From the NCBI GenBank assembly GCA_934098735.1, contig CAKOOS010000009.1:1-42203 (forward strand): a stretch of DNA of 42,203 nt, read 5' to 3'. Every line of letters starts with the position of its first letter. The stretch's first letter is position 1. Shown here in pieces: positions 32,763 to 41,790 of this stretch. The stretch is from an uncultured Bacilli bacterium. GTDB lineage: Bacteria; Bacillota_I; Bacilli_A; RF39; UBA660. A model generated the notes under the pieces. The model worked only from the letters and a program-made list of their open reading frames with translations. It made no database searches and had not been told where the DNA came from. The position numbers were made by a program, and so were the translations under genes.

Positions 32763-32790
32763 TGCATTTTTCATAATTTTTTGATATTCT
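32763..32790 (+). promoter_or_regulatory. Predicted promoter of tRNA-His
   Basis: TTGCAT (32763-32768) and TATTCT (32785-32790) with a 16-base spacer, ending 11 bases before the tRNA. Confidence 0.45.
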
Positions 32791-32801
32791 TAATACGTCA
32801 T

Positions 32802-32878
32802 GGCGGAATTGGTGAAGTGGTTAACACGCCGGATTGTGGCTCCGGTATGCATGAGTTCGATCCTCATATTTCGCCCCA
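32802..32878 (+). tRNA. tRNA-His (anticodon GTG)
   Basis: The extra G at position -1 (32802), paired with C73, is the histidine hallmark. Acceptor GCGGAAT pairs with ATTTCGC, the anticodon stem is CCGGA/TCCGG with loop TTGTGGC, and CCA is encoded (32876-32878). Confidence 0.95.
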
Positions 32879-32886
32879 TTTAAAAA

Positions 32887-32924
32887 ATAAACTTACGAAC
32901 AATTACTATTCGTAAGTTTTTATT
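32887..32924 (+). terminator. Terminator of tRNA-His
   Basis: An 11-bp stem AAACTTACGAA/TTCGTAAGTTT with a nine-base loop, followed by a T-rich tail. Confidence 0.8.
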
Positions 32925-32936
32925 TTATATAAAATA

Positions 32937-32945
32937 TGATATAAT
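32937..32945 (+). promoter_or_regulatory. Extended -10 promoter of the type III R-M operon
   Basis: TGATATAAT (TGnTATAAT) 23 bases before the mod start, after the tRNA-His terminator; the -35 region is weak (TTTTTA). Confidence 0.5.
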
Positions 32946-32967
32946 TTTAAGAAAAAGAAAGGAATAT

Positions 32968-34734
32968 ATGGAAACAACAAATGTAGATAAAATAAAACGT
33001 GAAAAACTATTAAATGCCTTAGATAAAATTGAAAAAAATCTTAAAGATGAAGATCTAATTAATTCTTTAGCCTTAATAAAAAATGAAATAAATAAAAAAA
33101 AGTACGGTTTATTTTGGGAAGAACATAAAGAGCGTGTAGATCAAGAATTAGAAACTAAAATTCCAGTTTTAAAAGAAAATAAGAAAAAAAGGATTTTAGA
33201 AAGTAAAGAAAAAGATTTTAATTTTTTAATCGAGGGAGACAATCTTCACAGTCTTTATATTTTAAATAAAACTCACAAAGAAAATATAGATGTTATTTAT
33301 ATAGATCCCCCCTATAACACAGGAAAAAAGGATTTTATATATAATGATAAAATTGTTGAAAATGAAGATGGATATAAACATAGTAAATGGTTATCATTTT
33401 TAGAAAAAAGACTTAGACTAGCTCAAAAATTATTAAAACCAAGCGGAATAATTTTTATTTCTATCGATGATAATGAACTTGCAGAGCTAAAATTATTATG
33501 TGATAGTATTTTTGACGAAAGAAATTTTATTTCTATTCTATCGATAGAAAACAATCCAAAGGGGCGAAAAAACTCTAACTTTATTTCCACTAGCAATGAA
33601 TACTGTCTAATTTATGCCAAAAACAAAGATAAATCTTATTTTTTAGAAAATATTCCTAAAAGTATAAAAGATTTAAGCAAAGACGAAGATGGAAACTATG
33701 TACATAACAGCGGTAAAAGAATTTTAGTAGGTAAAAATGAATTTAATGAAGAAGTAAAAGATTTCTCATCTGACAAGCATTATAGTGTATACTATAACAA
33801 AGAAACAAATGATATGGTATTAAGAAAAGAAGCAAAAATATCTGATGAAGATGAAGATTTAAAATACGCTGGATATGAAAGATATTACTCTTACAAAAAT
33901 AATCATTTTGTATTAAATACCTACTCTTATCATAAATTTTATGAATTATTTCAAAAAAATGCATTAGCATTTAAAGATAAAAAAATATATGAAAAAAATT
34001 ACAGCACTATGATTAGAATGAAAAGTATGGTAATAAATAAATCATATAAAGCAATCATAGATAATAAAGAAAAAGATTTTCAAATTGATGTTAAAACTAC
34101 ATCTGCTGGAACAGAGCTAAAAAAAATATTTAACACAGATGTAATTCCTTTTAATAATCCTAAAAATACAGGTTTAATAAAACTGTTACTTTCTTTAATA
34201 GAAAACAAAAATGCTTTAGTATTAGATTTTTTTGCAGGATCAGGTACAACTGCTCAAGCAGTTCTTGAATTAAACAAAGAAGATAAAGGAAACAGAAGAT
34301 TTATATTATGTAATAATAACGAAAATAATATTTGTGAAGATATAACTTATGAAAGAATTAAAAGAGTTATCAAAGGATATGCAGATGTAAAAGGACTACC
34401 AGCCAATTTAAAATATTTAAAAACAAATTATATACCTAGAGAAAATAGTGAAAAAAATAATATTTACGCTAATACTTTAAAAGATATAACAAATTTAATA
34501 GAACTTGAAAATGGCAAAATAATAGACGATACTAAAATATGTTTATTTAAAACTGAAGATGAAATTGACAATTTCAGTCAAAATATAGATGCCTTAAAAG
34601 AATGTGAAAAAGTATATATTACATCTGATATTTTACTAACTAAAAAAGAAGAAGAGATTTTAGAGCAAAATAATATTTCAATATATATTATTCCAGAATA
34701 CTACTTTAAAAATGAAATAACGGAGGTTTTGTAA
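32968..34734 (+). CDS. mod: Type III restriction-modification DNA methyltransferase (Mod)
   Basis: 588-residue subunit that recognises the target and methylates adenine N6; it is also needed for cleavage. It has the beta-class motif order. Motif IV DPPYNTG is at 113-119 and the AdoMet motif DFFAGSGTT at 420-428, with the target-recognition region between them. A helical N-terminus and a C-terminal region contacting Res follow the family plan. AAAGGAA precedes the ATG. The motif IV prolines are encoded by CCC CCC, a C6 run that is striking in such AT-rich DNA, and an A8 run lies near codon 44. The last codons carry GGAGG for the res gene. Confidence 0.94.
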   Translation: METTNVDKIKREKLLNALDKIEKNLKDEDLINSLALIKNEINKKKYGLFWEEHKERVDQELETKIPVLKENKKKRILESKEKDFNFLIEGDNLHSLYILNKTHKENIDVIYIDPPYNTGKKDFIYNDKIVENEDGYKHSKWLSFLEKRLRLAQKLLKPSGIIFISIDDNELAELKLLCDSIFDERNFISILSIENNPKGRKNSNFISTSNEYCLIYAKNKDKSYFLENIPKSIKDLSKDEDGNYVHNSGKRILVGKNEFNEEVKDFSSDKHYSVYYNKETNDMVLRKEAKISDEDEDLKYAGYERYYSYKNNHFVLNTYSYHKFYELFQKNALAFKDKKIYEKNYSTMIRMKSMVINKSYKAIIDNKEKDFQIDVKTTSAGTELKKIFNTDVIPFNNPKNTGLIKLLLSLIENKNALVLDFFAGSGTTAQAVLELNKEDKGNRRFILCNNNENNICEDITYERIKRVIKGYADVKGLPANLKYLKTNYIPRENSEKNNIYANTLKDITNLIELENGKIIDDTKICLFKTEDEIDNFSQNIDALKECEKVYITSDILLTKKEEEILEQNNISIYIIPEYYFKNEITEVL

Positions 34735-36932
34735 TGCAAAAAATAAATTTAAAAGACTTTCAAGTAGAAACAGTAAATAAACTACTTAATGCAACTCAAA
34801 ATTCTAAAAAAGAAATATTGTTAGAGGCCCCAACAGGAAGTGGTAAGACAATTATTTTACTTTCATTTATAGAAGAATACCTAAGTCTTAATAACAAAAC
34901 AATATTTATATGGCTTACTCCAGGAAAAGGAGAACTTGAAGAACAAAGTAGAAAAAAGATGATGACTTTTTTACCAGGATACAATACCAAAAATATTCAA
35001 GATGTATTACTTCAAGGATTTGAAGAAAACGATACAGCTTTCATAAACTGGGAAACGATAACTAAAAAAGATAGTAATGCTTTAAAAGAAACCGAAAGAA
35101 AGAATTTATATGAAAGAATTAAAGAAGCCCACAATAAAGGCATAAAGTTCATTGTTATAGTTGATGAAGAACATATAAATAAAACTATAAAAGCCGAAAG
35201 TATCATTGAATATGTTAATCCAAGTTATATAATCAGGGTAAGTGCTACTCCTAAATTAAATAAAGAAGCAGAAAAGATAGTAATTGATGAACTTGAAGTA
35301 ATTAATGCCGGCTTAATAACTAGAGCTTTATTTATAAATGAAAATGTAGATGATAATAAGGTATATACAAATGAACATGAATATTTATTAGATTTAGCAA
35401 TTCAAAAAAGAAAAGAAATTAAAAATGAATATTTAAAAATAGGAAGTGAAATTAATCCTTTAATAATTGTTCAAGTACCAAGCAAATCAGAAGACTTGAT
35501 TAATCAAATTGAAACATATTTAGCTCAAAATGACTACACATTTGAACATAATAATTTAGCAATTTGGCTTGCAGATAAGAAAAAAAATATCGAAGGCATC
35601 GAAAAAAATAATGCCAATCAGGCAATTTTAATTATGAAACAAGCAATTTCCACTGGTTGGGACTGTCCAAGAGCTAAAATACTTGTAAAACTACGTGACA
35701 ATATGAATGAAGACTTTGAAACGCAAACAATCGGAAGAATAAGAAGAATGCCAGAAGCTCATCATTATGACAATACTTTATTAGATAATTGTTATTTATA
35801 TACATTCGATGAAAAATACGAAGAATCTGTTAAACAAGATTTAGGAAATAAAGCCTACGAAACCAAAATAGTTTTTTTAAAAAATGAATTTAAAAGCTTT
35901 TCTTTAACAAAAGTAACATTTGATAATAAATTTGATGGATTTGATGAAAGAGAAACATTTAATATTTTACATAATTATTATGTTGAAAAATATAAACTAA
36001 CCAATAATTACAAAAATAATATAACAATTTTAGAATCAAACCACTATAGTTTTAAAACAACAATTGATAACAATATAGTGAAAGATAAAATTATTAAGCT
36101 TAATTCAAATGAGATTAGTAAAGCCCAAAGAATCAATGTTTCTTCCGAAGTGACTACTAACAAAAATGGTTTTGAACTGCGGAATACAATAAACGAAATA
36201 TCTTCTAAAATTGGTATGCGCTACGATCGAACAAGATTAATGCTGGAAAGATTATTTTTTAAAGGAAAACTATTTAATAAAAAATTTGTAAACTTAAGTC
36301 TAATAGAATTTTATGCCTTTGTTATTAATAATGAAACACTAATCAAAGAAGACTTTAAAGAAGCTGTATCTCAAAAAGCAAGACAGTCAAAATTAAATTT
36401 AAATGAATTACAATTCATAAACTGGAAAATACCTGAAAAGGATTATATAAAATATGATCCTAAAATGAAAGATACAGAAATTTATGAAAAATCAGTTTAC
36501 TTAAATTATCCAAGTAGCACAATAAAGTCAAACAGCGAAGTATTATTTGAAGAGTACTGTAACCAAAGCGATTTCGTAAAATGGTATTACAAAAATGGTG
36601 AGAAGTCTCCAAATTATTTTTCATTAGTATATGTTGATGCAATAAATCACAAATGGCATTTTTATCCAGATTATATACTATGTGACAAAGATGATAATGT
36701 TTGGATAATTGAAGCTAAAGGTGGAGAAAACAAAAATAATCAAAGCAAAAATATTGACTTAAAAGCTGAAAATAAGTTTGCAGCTTTAAAAGAATATGCT
36801 ACAAAGAACAAAATTAAATGGGGATTCGTCCGAGATTATGAAAAAAATAACAAACTTTATTTTTCTAATACCGAATATGTCGAAGATCTAAAATCTGATT
36901 GCTGGATTGCTTTAAATAAAATATTTAAATAG
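34734..36932 (+). CDS. res: Type III restriction endonuclease subunit (Res)
   Basis: 732-residue helicase-nuclease that cuts unmethylated DNA after ATP-driven communication between sites. Helicase motifs are Walker A APTGSGKT (32-39), motif II VDEEH, motif III VSATPK and motif VI QTIGRIRRMPEA. The nuclease PD-(D/E)xK site near the C-terminus is PDYILC (Asp646) with IIEAKGG (Glu660, Lys662). It is shorter than many Res proteins, which often approach 900-1000 residues, yet both active sites are intact. The ATG overlaps the mod stop (TAATG) and uses GGAGG inside mod. The operon ends in a strong terminator. Confidence 0.93.
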   Translation: MQKINLKDFQVETVNKLLNATQNSKKEILLEAPTGSGKTIILLSFIEEYLSLNNKTIFIWLTPGKGELEEQSRKKMMTFLPGYNTKNIQDVLLQGFEENDTAFINWETITKKDSNALKETERKNLYERIKEAHNKGIKFIVIVDEEHINKTIKAESIIEYVNPSYIIRVSATPKLNKEAEKIVIDELEVINAGLITRALFINENVDDNKVYTNEHEYLLDLAIQKRKEIKNEYLKIGSEINPLIIVQVPSKSEDLINQIETYLAQNDYTFEHNNLAIWLADKKKNIEGIEKNNANQAILIMKQAISTGWDCPRAKILVKLRDNMNEDFETQTIGRIRRMPEAHHYDNTLLDNCYLYTFDEKYEESVKQDLGNKAYETKIVFLKNEFKSFSLTKVTFDNKFDGFDERETFNILHNYYVEKYKLTNNYKNNITILESNHYSFKTTIDNNIVKDKIIKLNSNEISKAQRINVSSEVTTNKNGFELRNTINEISSKIGMRYDRTRLMLERLFFKGKLFNKKFVNLSLIEFYAFVINNETLIKEDFKEAVSQKARQSKLNLNELQFINWKIPEKDYIKYDPKMKDTEIYEKSVYLNYPSSTIKSNSEVLFEEYCNQSDFVKWYYKNGEKSPNYFSLVYVDAINHKWHFYPDYILCDKDDNVWIIEAKGGENKNNQSKNIDLKAENKFAALKEYATKNKIKWGFVRDYEKNNKLYFSNTEYVEDLKSDCWIALNKIFK

Positions 36933-36966
36933 CTCAAGGATTTACATCACCTTGAGCTTTGTTTTT
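36929..36966 (+). terminator. Terminator of the mod-res operon
   Basis: A 9-bp stem AGCTCAAGG/CCTTGAGCT (36931-36939 with 36950-36958) with a ten-base loop, then TTGTTTTT. It overlaps the res stop codon. Confidence 0.85.
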
Positions 36967-37625
36967 CAATTTTTTCAACAATTTCTTTATAATTTAAACC
37001 TGATTTTAATTTTTTATATTCTTTTATATATATCAAACTATAATTTATTTTTAATATCCAGTATAAGACTATTAAAATCATTATAAACATGAAGGCCCTT
37101 AAATTTTAATAAAACATTTTCAATCCAATATAACTTATTTTGATACTTAATCATCAAAAAAGCATTCTATCACCAGCATCATAGCCATACATATTATTCA
37201 TGACATCAAGACAATCTACATCTATAAAAGAAACTCAATTATTAGAAGAATTTTTATGTTTAGCCAAAAATTTGTTCATAAGCAATTCTATTAAAAACTT
37301 GTAATTGACTATCCATATACACTTTTAAATTTACTTCTTTAAGCAAAACGATAAAAAAAATCAGTATCTTAAATTTGATATTTAATATTTTTTCAAGTTA
37401 TTAAGCAGTTAGAAGATATTAAATTAAGATAAATATTATCATCTAATAAATTACAATTATAAAAAGGCTGATCTTCTTTTTTATAAAAATCATAAAATAT
37501 TTGATCTGCTTTAAAAAAGCACTGTAAAAATTCAATATATTTTCAAAATATTCTTTATCATACAAAGTAGTTATAACCTTATTATTTAAATATAATAAAA
37601 ACTCTTTTTCCTCCAAAAGGATTAT
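36945..37625 (-). pseudogene. Decayed GGDEF-type (diguanylate cyclase-like) gene
   Basis: This gap of over 700 bases has no intact gene, but minus-strand frames carry fragments of one protein. At about 37260-37340 a frame reads YMDSQLQVFNRIAYEQIFG, matching the D-x-LTxLxNRxxxE start of GGDEF domains. At 37154-37242 another frame reads SFIDVDCLDVMNNMYGYDAG plus DRML, matching the following FIDID-x4-N-x3-GH-x2-GD block. Further fragments (LLEEKEFLLYLNN near 37600; EYKKLKSGLNYKEIVEKIEK at the 3' end) flank them. At least three frameshifts and several stops separate the pieces, and the GG(D/E)EF loop itself is not recognisable. The gene is clearly dead. Confidence 0.6.
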
Positions 37626-37678
37626 AAAAGATTTGTATAAAATTAGTAATTATCTACAAGATAATAATGGTGAGTTTT

Positions 37679-39043
37679 ATGGAAAAACTATCAGAATATA
37701 ATAACAAAAGAAATTTTAAGATTACCAAAGAACCAATAGGAAAAATTAAAAAAACTTCAAAATACAGATTCTGTATTCAACACCATCTTGCAACAAAAGA
37801 CCATTATGACTTTAGGCTTGAATATAACGGAGTATTACTTTCCTTTGCAATACCAAAAGGACCATGTTATAACCCCAATATAAAAAGATTGGCAATTAAA
37901 GTTGAGGATCACCCAATAAGTTATATAAAATTCGAAGGTATTATTCCCAAGCAAGAATATGGTGGTGGAATAGTAATGTTATTCGATATTGGAACATACA
38001 AATTAATAGAAAAAACAAATAAAAAAATTAAATTTATTTTATACGGAAAAAGAATGAAAGGGACTTGGACACTTGTACATGTAAAAGAAAACAACTGGAT
38101 TATCATAAAAGATAAAGATTATTATAGTAATTTTATAGATATAAATTTATATAAAAGAAGTATAAAAACAAATAGAACAATGGAAGAGATTAAAAATAAT
38201 GAAAAAAACATAAAAGATAATAATATTATCCAAGGAATTGAAATATCAAATGCCCAAAAATTGATTTCTAAAAATCCTAAAATAACAAAATTAGATATTA
38301 TAAATTATTTTGATAAAATCGCAGATAAAATGTTACCATTTTTAGAAAATAGAATTATTAGTGTAGTTAGAGCACCCGAAGGATTAAACAAAGATCATTT
38401 TTTTAAAAAGCACCTAGAAAACAAAAATAATTATTTGCAATCTATAAATTTAAACAAAGACAAATATTATTATATTTTAGATAAAACTGGCATAATAAGC
38501 GAAGTTCAAATGAATAGTTACGAGTTACATATTTGGGAAAATTTTGTTTCAGATAAAAATCATCCAAATTTAATGGTCTTTGATTTAGATCCAGATGAAA
38601 AATTACAAATAGCAAAAGTTAGAGAAGCCGCTAAAGAACTAAAAAAAATATTAGATAAACTCAATTTTAAATCATATCTAAAAACAAGCGGAGGTAAAGG
38701 TTATCATATTGTTGTACCAATCTTTTGGAAAATAACATGGAAAAAATTAGAGAAAATATCTAGAGAAATTGCTGAAATATTAGTTCAAAAAGACCCAACA
38801 AAATATACAATCAGCATGAGAAAAGAAAACAGAAAAGGAAAAATATTTATAGATTATTTTCGCAATCAAAAAGGAGCAACATTTGTAGCTCCCTACTCTA
38901 TACGATTAAAACCAAATTTACCAGTTTCAATGCCAATTTCATGGAATGAATTAGATAAAGTATTACCAAATCAAATAACAATGAATGAAGCTTTAAAAAG
39001 GATCAAAAGAAAAGATCCATGGAAAGACTTTTTTATTAGTTAA
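37679..39043 (+). CDS. LigD-like repair protein: 3'-phosphoesterase plus primase-polymerase, no ligase domain
   Basis: 454 residues from the ATG at 37679-37681, which has GGTGAG in front; an earlier ATG at 37667 lacks a site. Residues about 15-150 form the LigD phosphoesterase domain, with FCIQHHLATKDHYDFRLEY, KVEDHPISYIKFEG and EYGGG. Residues about 200-454 form the LigD-type polymerase/primase domain, with metal ligands Asp302 and Asp304 (FDLDPD), TSGGKGYHIVVP, and IDYFRNQKGATFVAPYSIR. The ATP-dependent ligase domain is absent. In non-homologous end joining these domains trim 3' ends and add nucleotides, usually with Ku and a ligase; no ku gene is in the window. It converges with the AAA gene, overlapping it by four bases. 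Confidence 0.9.
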   Translation: MEKLSEYNNKRNFKITKEPIGKIKKTSKYRFCIQHHLATKDHYDFRLEYNGVLLSFAIPKGPCYNPNIKRLAIKVEDHPISYIKFEGIIPKQEYGGGIVMLFDIGTYKLIEKTNKKIKFILYGKRMKGTWTLVHVKENNWIIIKDKDYYSNFIDINLYKRSIKTNRTMEEIKNNEKNIKDNNIIQGIEISNAQKLISKNPKITKLDIINYFDKIADKMLPFLENRIISVVRAPEGLNKDHFFKKHLENKNNYLQSINLNKDKYYYILDKTGIISEVQMNSYELHIWENFVSDKNHPNLMVFDLDPDEKLQIAKVREAAKELKKILDKLNFKSYLKTSGGKGYHIVVPIFWKITWKKLEKISREIAEILVQKDPTKYTISMRKENRKGKIFIDYFRNQKGATFVAPYSIRLKPNLPVSMPISWNELDKVLPNQITMNEALKRIKRKDPWKDFFIS

Positions 39044-39957
39044 CCATTATTATTTAAATCAACACCTTCAGCAACAATTAAATCATTAAAAACAACCTTA
39101 AATCTTTCAATTTCTTTAATACGTACATCTTCATAAATATTTTTAGCATTACAAATGGCTTTATAAAAGTCACCAATACCAACAATTTTACGATTATCAT
39201 ATAAAGCATAAGTAAAAGCATTTGCAACTATTGTTAAACAAATATCAGGATAGCGACTTGCAATTTCATATACTCTTTTATATTCATCAGTCATTTCTAC
39301 AATAAAAGCCATTATTTTTTCAGTAATAAAAGGTTGATAATTTAATTTTACTCCAATTTGTTTTTCAAGCTTAGGAATAGTTCCCATTAAAATTTTAACA
39401 ACAGTTGGCTTATCAGCTTCTAGCACATCTATCTTTTGAAATCTTCGTAAAAAAGCTCTATCTCTTAAAATGTATTGCTCATATTCTTCAGTAGTTGTAG
39501 CACCTATCATTTTAATTTGTCCTCTATCAAGTCCAGCTTTAAGCATATTCGCAAAATCCATGCCCCCAGATTTATTTACAAGCAAATGAGTTTCATCTAT
39601 AAATATTATTGTATTTAATCTATCAGAAAGTTCCCTAACTAATAAATCTATTCTATTTTCTATTTGTCCATCGCTTACAGTTTCACCAATCAAGCTAGTA
39701 ATATTTACCTTAATTAAAGACCAATTTTTCAAGGCATCAGGCACCATATTTTTTTGAATTCTATATGCCAATCCTTCTACTATAGCAGTTTTACCTATTC
39801 CTGGTTTACCAACAAGTAATGCACTCTTTTCAGGAGTAAGTAAGGTAAGAATAATTTGTTTTATTTCCTTATCCCTTGCAATAGCAGGATCCGTAATATA
39901 TTCTTTAGTGGTTAAATCTACACCATATCTTTCTAACATACTAATTTTTTCTTCCAT
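39040..39957 (-). CDS. Single-domain AAA+ ATPase similar to ClpB/ClpC D1
   Basis: 305 residues corresponding to the first AAA module of Clp/Hsp100 proteins. The start LERYGVDLTTK and the RDKEI element match the segment just before D1. Walker A is GKPGIGKT (50-57), Walker B is TIIFIDETHLL, sensor 1 lies in MIGATTTEEY, and the arginine-finger region is RDRAFLRRFQKI. The N domain, middle coiled coil, D2 module and ClpP-binding loop are all absent. It therefore cannot act as a normal disaggregase or Clp protease partner; a remodelling role for some specific client is possible. The ribosome site is GGTGAT. No partner gene is evident. Confidence 0.85.
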   Translation of the reverse strand: MEEKISMLERYGVDLTTKEYITDPAIARDKEIKQIILTLLTPEKSALLVGKPGIGKTAIVEGLAYRIQKNMVPDALKNWSLIKVNITSLIGETVSDGQIENRIDLLVRELSDRLNTIIFIDETHLLVNKSGGMDFANMLKAGLDRGQIKMIGATTTEEYEQYILRDRAFLRRFQKIDVLEADKPTVVKILMGTIPKLEKQIGVKLNYQPFITEKIMAFIVEMTDEYKRVYEIASRYPDICLTIVANAFTYALYDNRKIVGIGDFYKAICNAKNIYEDVRIKEIERFKVVFNDLIVAEGVDLNNNG

Positions 39958-39987
39958 ATTATCACCATATCTATTATTATATCACAT

Positions 39988-41067
39988 TCAGTTTTCAAAA
40001 TTATTTAATACATAGTCAACTAAATCTTTTGCCGAATTTTTATTTATATTTTTTTCTTGATTTTCTATTATTTCTTTTTGTAATATTTCATCATTCAAAA
40101 GTCTTTTTACAGAATCAACGACCTCTTCAATATTATTTGCACGTAGACTCATTTTATTCTTGGCAAAAAATTCAGCATTATAATTTTCCACTCCAGGAAT
40201 AGGCATCATATGAACTAATGGTTTTCTCATCATAGATATTTCCGTAGTTGTTAATCCACCCGGCTTGGCAACAATAACATTACTAAGATTCATATATTCA
40301 TTTATATTATTTATAAAACCAAGAACCAATAAATTATCATTTTTTATTTTTTCTAAATTATTTTGAAGTTTAATATTATTACCACATACTACTACTAAAA
40401 AGCAGTCAACATTCTCCAAAATTTTTTTTGTTATTTTTTCAACAGCTCCAAATCCCATACTACCAGATGTCAATAAAACAATCTTTTTAGTTGTGGGTAA
40501 AGATACATTATTTTTAAAAGAAAAAAAACTAGAAGCAACAGGTATTCCAAAAGGAAAAAGTATATTTTCATCCATTCCTTTTGAAACAAATCTTGAAGTA
40601 AGCAATTTACTTGGTATAACAAAAAGGTCCGGCGTAGTTTCATTCCAAAATGGTGTACATTCATAGTCGGTTGCTACATTTATAAATTTAATATTTCTTT
40701 CTTTTTTTAATGCTGTCAAAGCTAAACATGGAAAAACATGAGTACCTATTGCTAAATCATATTTATTATCAACTAAAAATTGATCTAATTTTTTTATACA
40801 TTTTTTATTAAAGTTATACACTGGACTTTTCAAACCAGTTTCATTAAATAATTCTCCAACTTTATAAATAAATTTAAAAGCATTACCATTTCCTTTTGTT
40901 GAACCCAAATATATTTTTTCACTTATTTCAGATGCTTTATCACCAAAAAATTCCATATAATCTTTTACATCACATAAAATATTATTTTTTTCAAATTCTT
41001 GCTTTATATATTTAGCACAACTATTATGTCCACCACCAGTATTACAAGTAAATACTACTATTTTCAA
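39988..41067 (-). CDS. MGDG-synthase/UgtP-type glycosyltransferase (GT28)
   Basis: About 359 residues from a TTG at 41065-41067 with GGGGTGAT upstream; a GTG nine bases earlier would sit on that site. The start KIVVFTCNTGGGHNS, the GTHVFPCLAL segment and VATDYECTPFW match the N-terminal domain of monogalactosyldiacylglycerol synthases and UgtP-type processive diacylglycerol glucosyltransferases. The C-terminal domain has LLTSGSMGFGAVEK and KPGGLTTTEISMMRKP for UDP-sugar binding. It would make glycolipids at the membrane, complementing the GT4 enzyme at 21848-23026. It begins one base after the stop of the CmpB-family gene (TGA), so both are co-transcribed. Confidence 0.87.
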   Translation of the reverse strand: MKIVVFTCNTGGGHNSCAKYIKQEFEKNNILCDVKDYMEFFGDKASEISEKIYLGSTKGNGNAFKFIYKVGELFNETGLKSPVYNFNKKCIKKLDQFLVDNKYDLAIGTHVFPCLALTALKKERNIKFINVATDYECTPFWNETTPDLFVIPSKLLTSRFVSKGMDENILFPFGIPVASSFFSFKNNVSLPTTKKIVLLTSGSMGFGAVEKITKKILENVDCFLVVVCGNNIKLQNNLEKIKNDNLLVLGFINNINEYMNLSNVIVAKPGGLTTTEISMMRKPLVHMMPIPGVENYNAEFFAKNKMSLRANNIEEVVDSVKRLLNDEILQKEIIENQEKNINKNSAKDLVDYVLNNFEN

Positions 41068-41068
41068 A

Positions 41069-41707
41069 TCAATCACCCCAACTATTGTTATACATATTTT
41101 TCAAATAATCTTTATTAAAAGTATTATCTAATATTCTTTCATATTTATATTTAGCTTCTATTCCTAAATCTTTCTTTTTTGCACGGTCAACAGCCAAAAA
41201 AGTAAGCATACCATCTAATAGCAAAAAAACTATTAATGGAATTATTAAAGCCTTTTCAAAATCAAAATCTATCTTTTCAATCATTTTATAAAGCCTTGGA
41301 TAAACAACTTTTATCCAAAAAACGCTCAATATTCCCCAAAAAATAGAATATCTAACACATATTCTTCCATTTAGATTTAAAGGTTTATTAGAATAATCCC
41401 AAGAAGTAAAACCAAGCAATAATTCCATACCTACACTCATTACATACTCTATAATTGAACCACCTAAAAAGCCAATTAAAAAAAGTTCCCAATTTGCTTC
41501 ATCTTTGTACCTAAAAAGTAATGTTGTTAAAGCTAAAGCTGATAAGCCATAAGCAATATTAAAAGGTCCAATCACTAATGCAGAATGATTGATAAATACC
41601 CCATATTTAACAAAAGAAAAAATAACTTCTACAATCCATCCAAAAATAGACCCAATAAAGAAAATCCAAAATAAGTTATAAAACTCTTTTTCATATTTTT
41701 TTGACAT
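41069..41707 (-). CDS. CmpB-family (PF06541) membrane protein, putative ABC-transporter type
   Basis: 212 residues with about five or six membrane helices. The hallmark of the family is in the middle: SIIEYVMSVGMELLLGFTSW followed by NLNGRICVRYSIFWGI. These proteins are annotated as putative ABC transporter permeases, but no ATPase partner is present and function is unproven. The last residues form a basic cytoplasmic tail. It is co-transcribed with the GT28 glycosyltransferase, suggesting a role around membrane lipids, which is inference. GTGAG precedes the ATG. Confidence 0.8.
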   Translation of the reverse strand: MSKKYEKEFYNLFWIFFIGSIFGWIVEVIFSFVKYGVFINHSALVIGPFNIAYGLSALALTTLLFRYKDEANWELFLIGFLGGSIIEYVMSVGMELLLGFTSWDYSNKPLNLNGRICVRYSIFWGILSVFWIKVVYPRLYKMIEKIDFDFEKALIIPLIVFLLLDGMLTFLAVDRAKKKDLGIEAKYKYERILDNTFNKDYLKNMYNNSWGD

Positions 41708-41753
41708 ATACTACTCACTATTAAATTATATCATTAATTACAAAATAATAAAA

Positions 41754-41781
41754 CAAAAAAGTTCGTATAAAACGAACTTTA
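41754..41781 (-). terminator. Terminator of tRNA-Leu
   Basis: A 9-bp stem AAAGTTCGT/ACGAACTTT (41758-41766 with 41772-41780) with a five-base loop and a T-run on the minus strand. Confidence 0.8.
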
Positions 41782-41790
41782 TATACATAT

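Noticed and set aside
37154..37242. TGA codons inside the GGDEF-like fragments as evidence of TGA = tryptophan
   Set aside because: Intact genes use TGG for tryptophan and TGA as a true stop (41069-41071), and the region has frameshifts and TAA stops as well, so it is a pseudogene.
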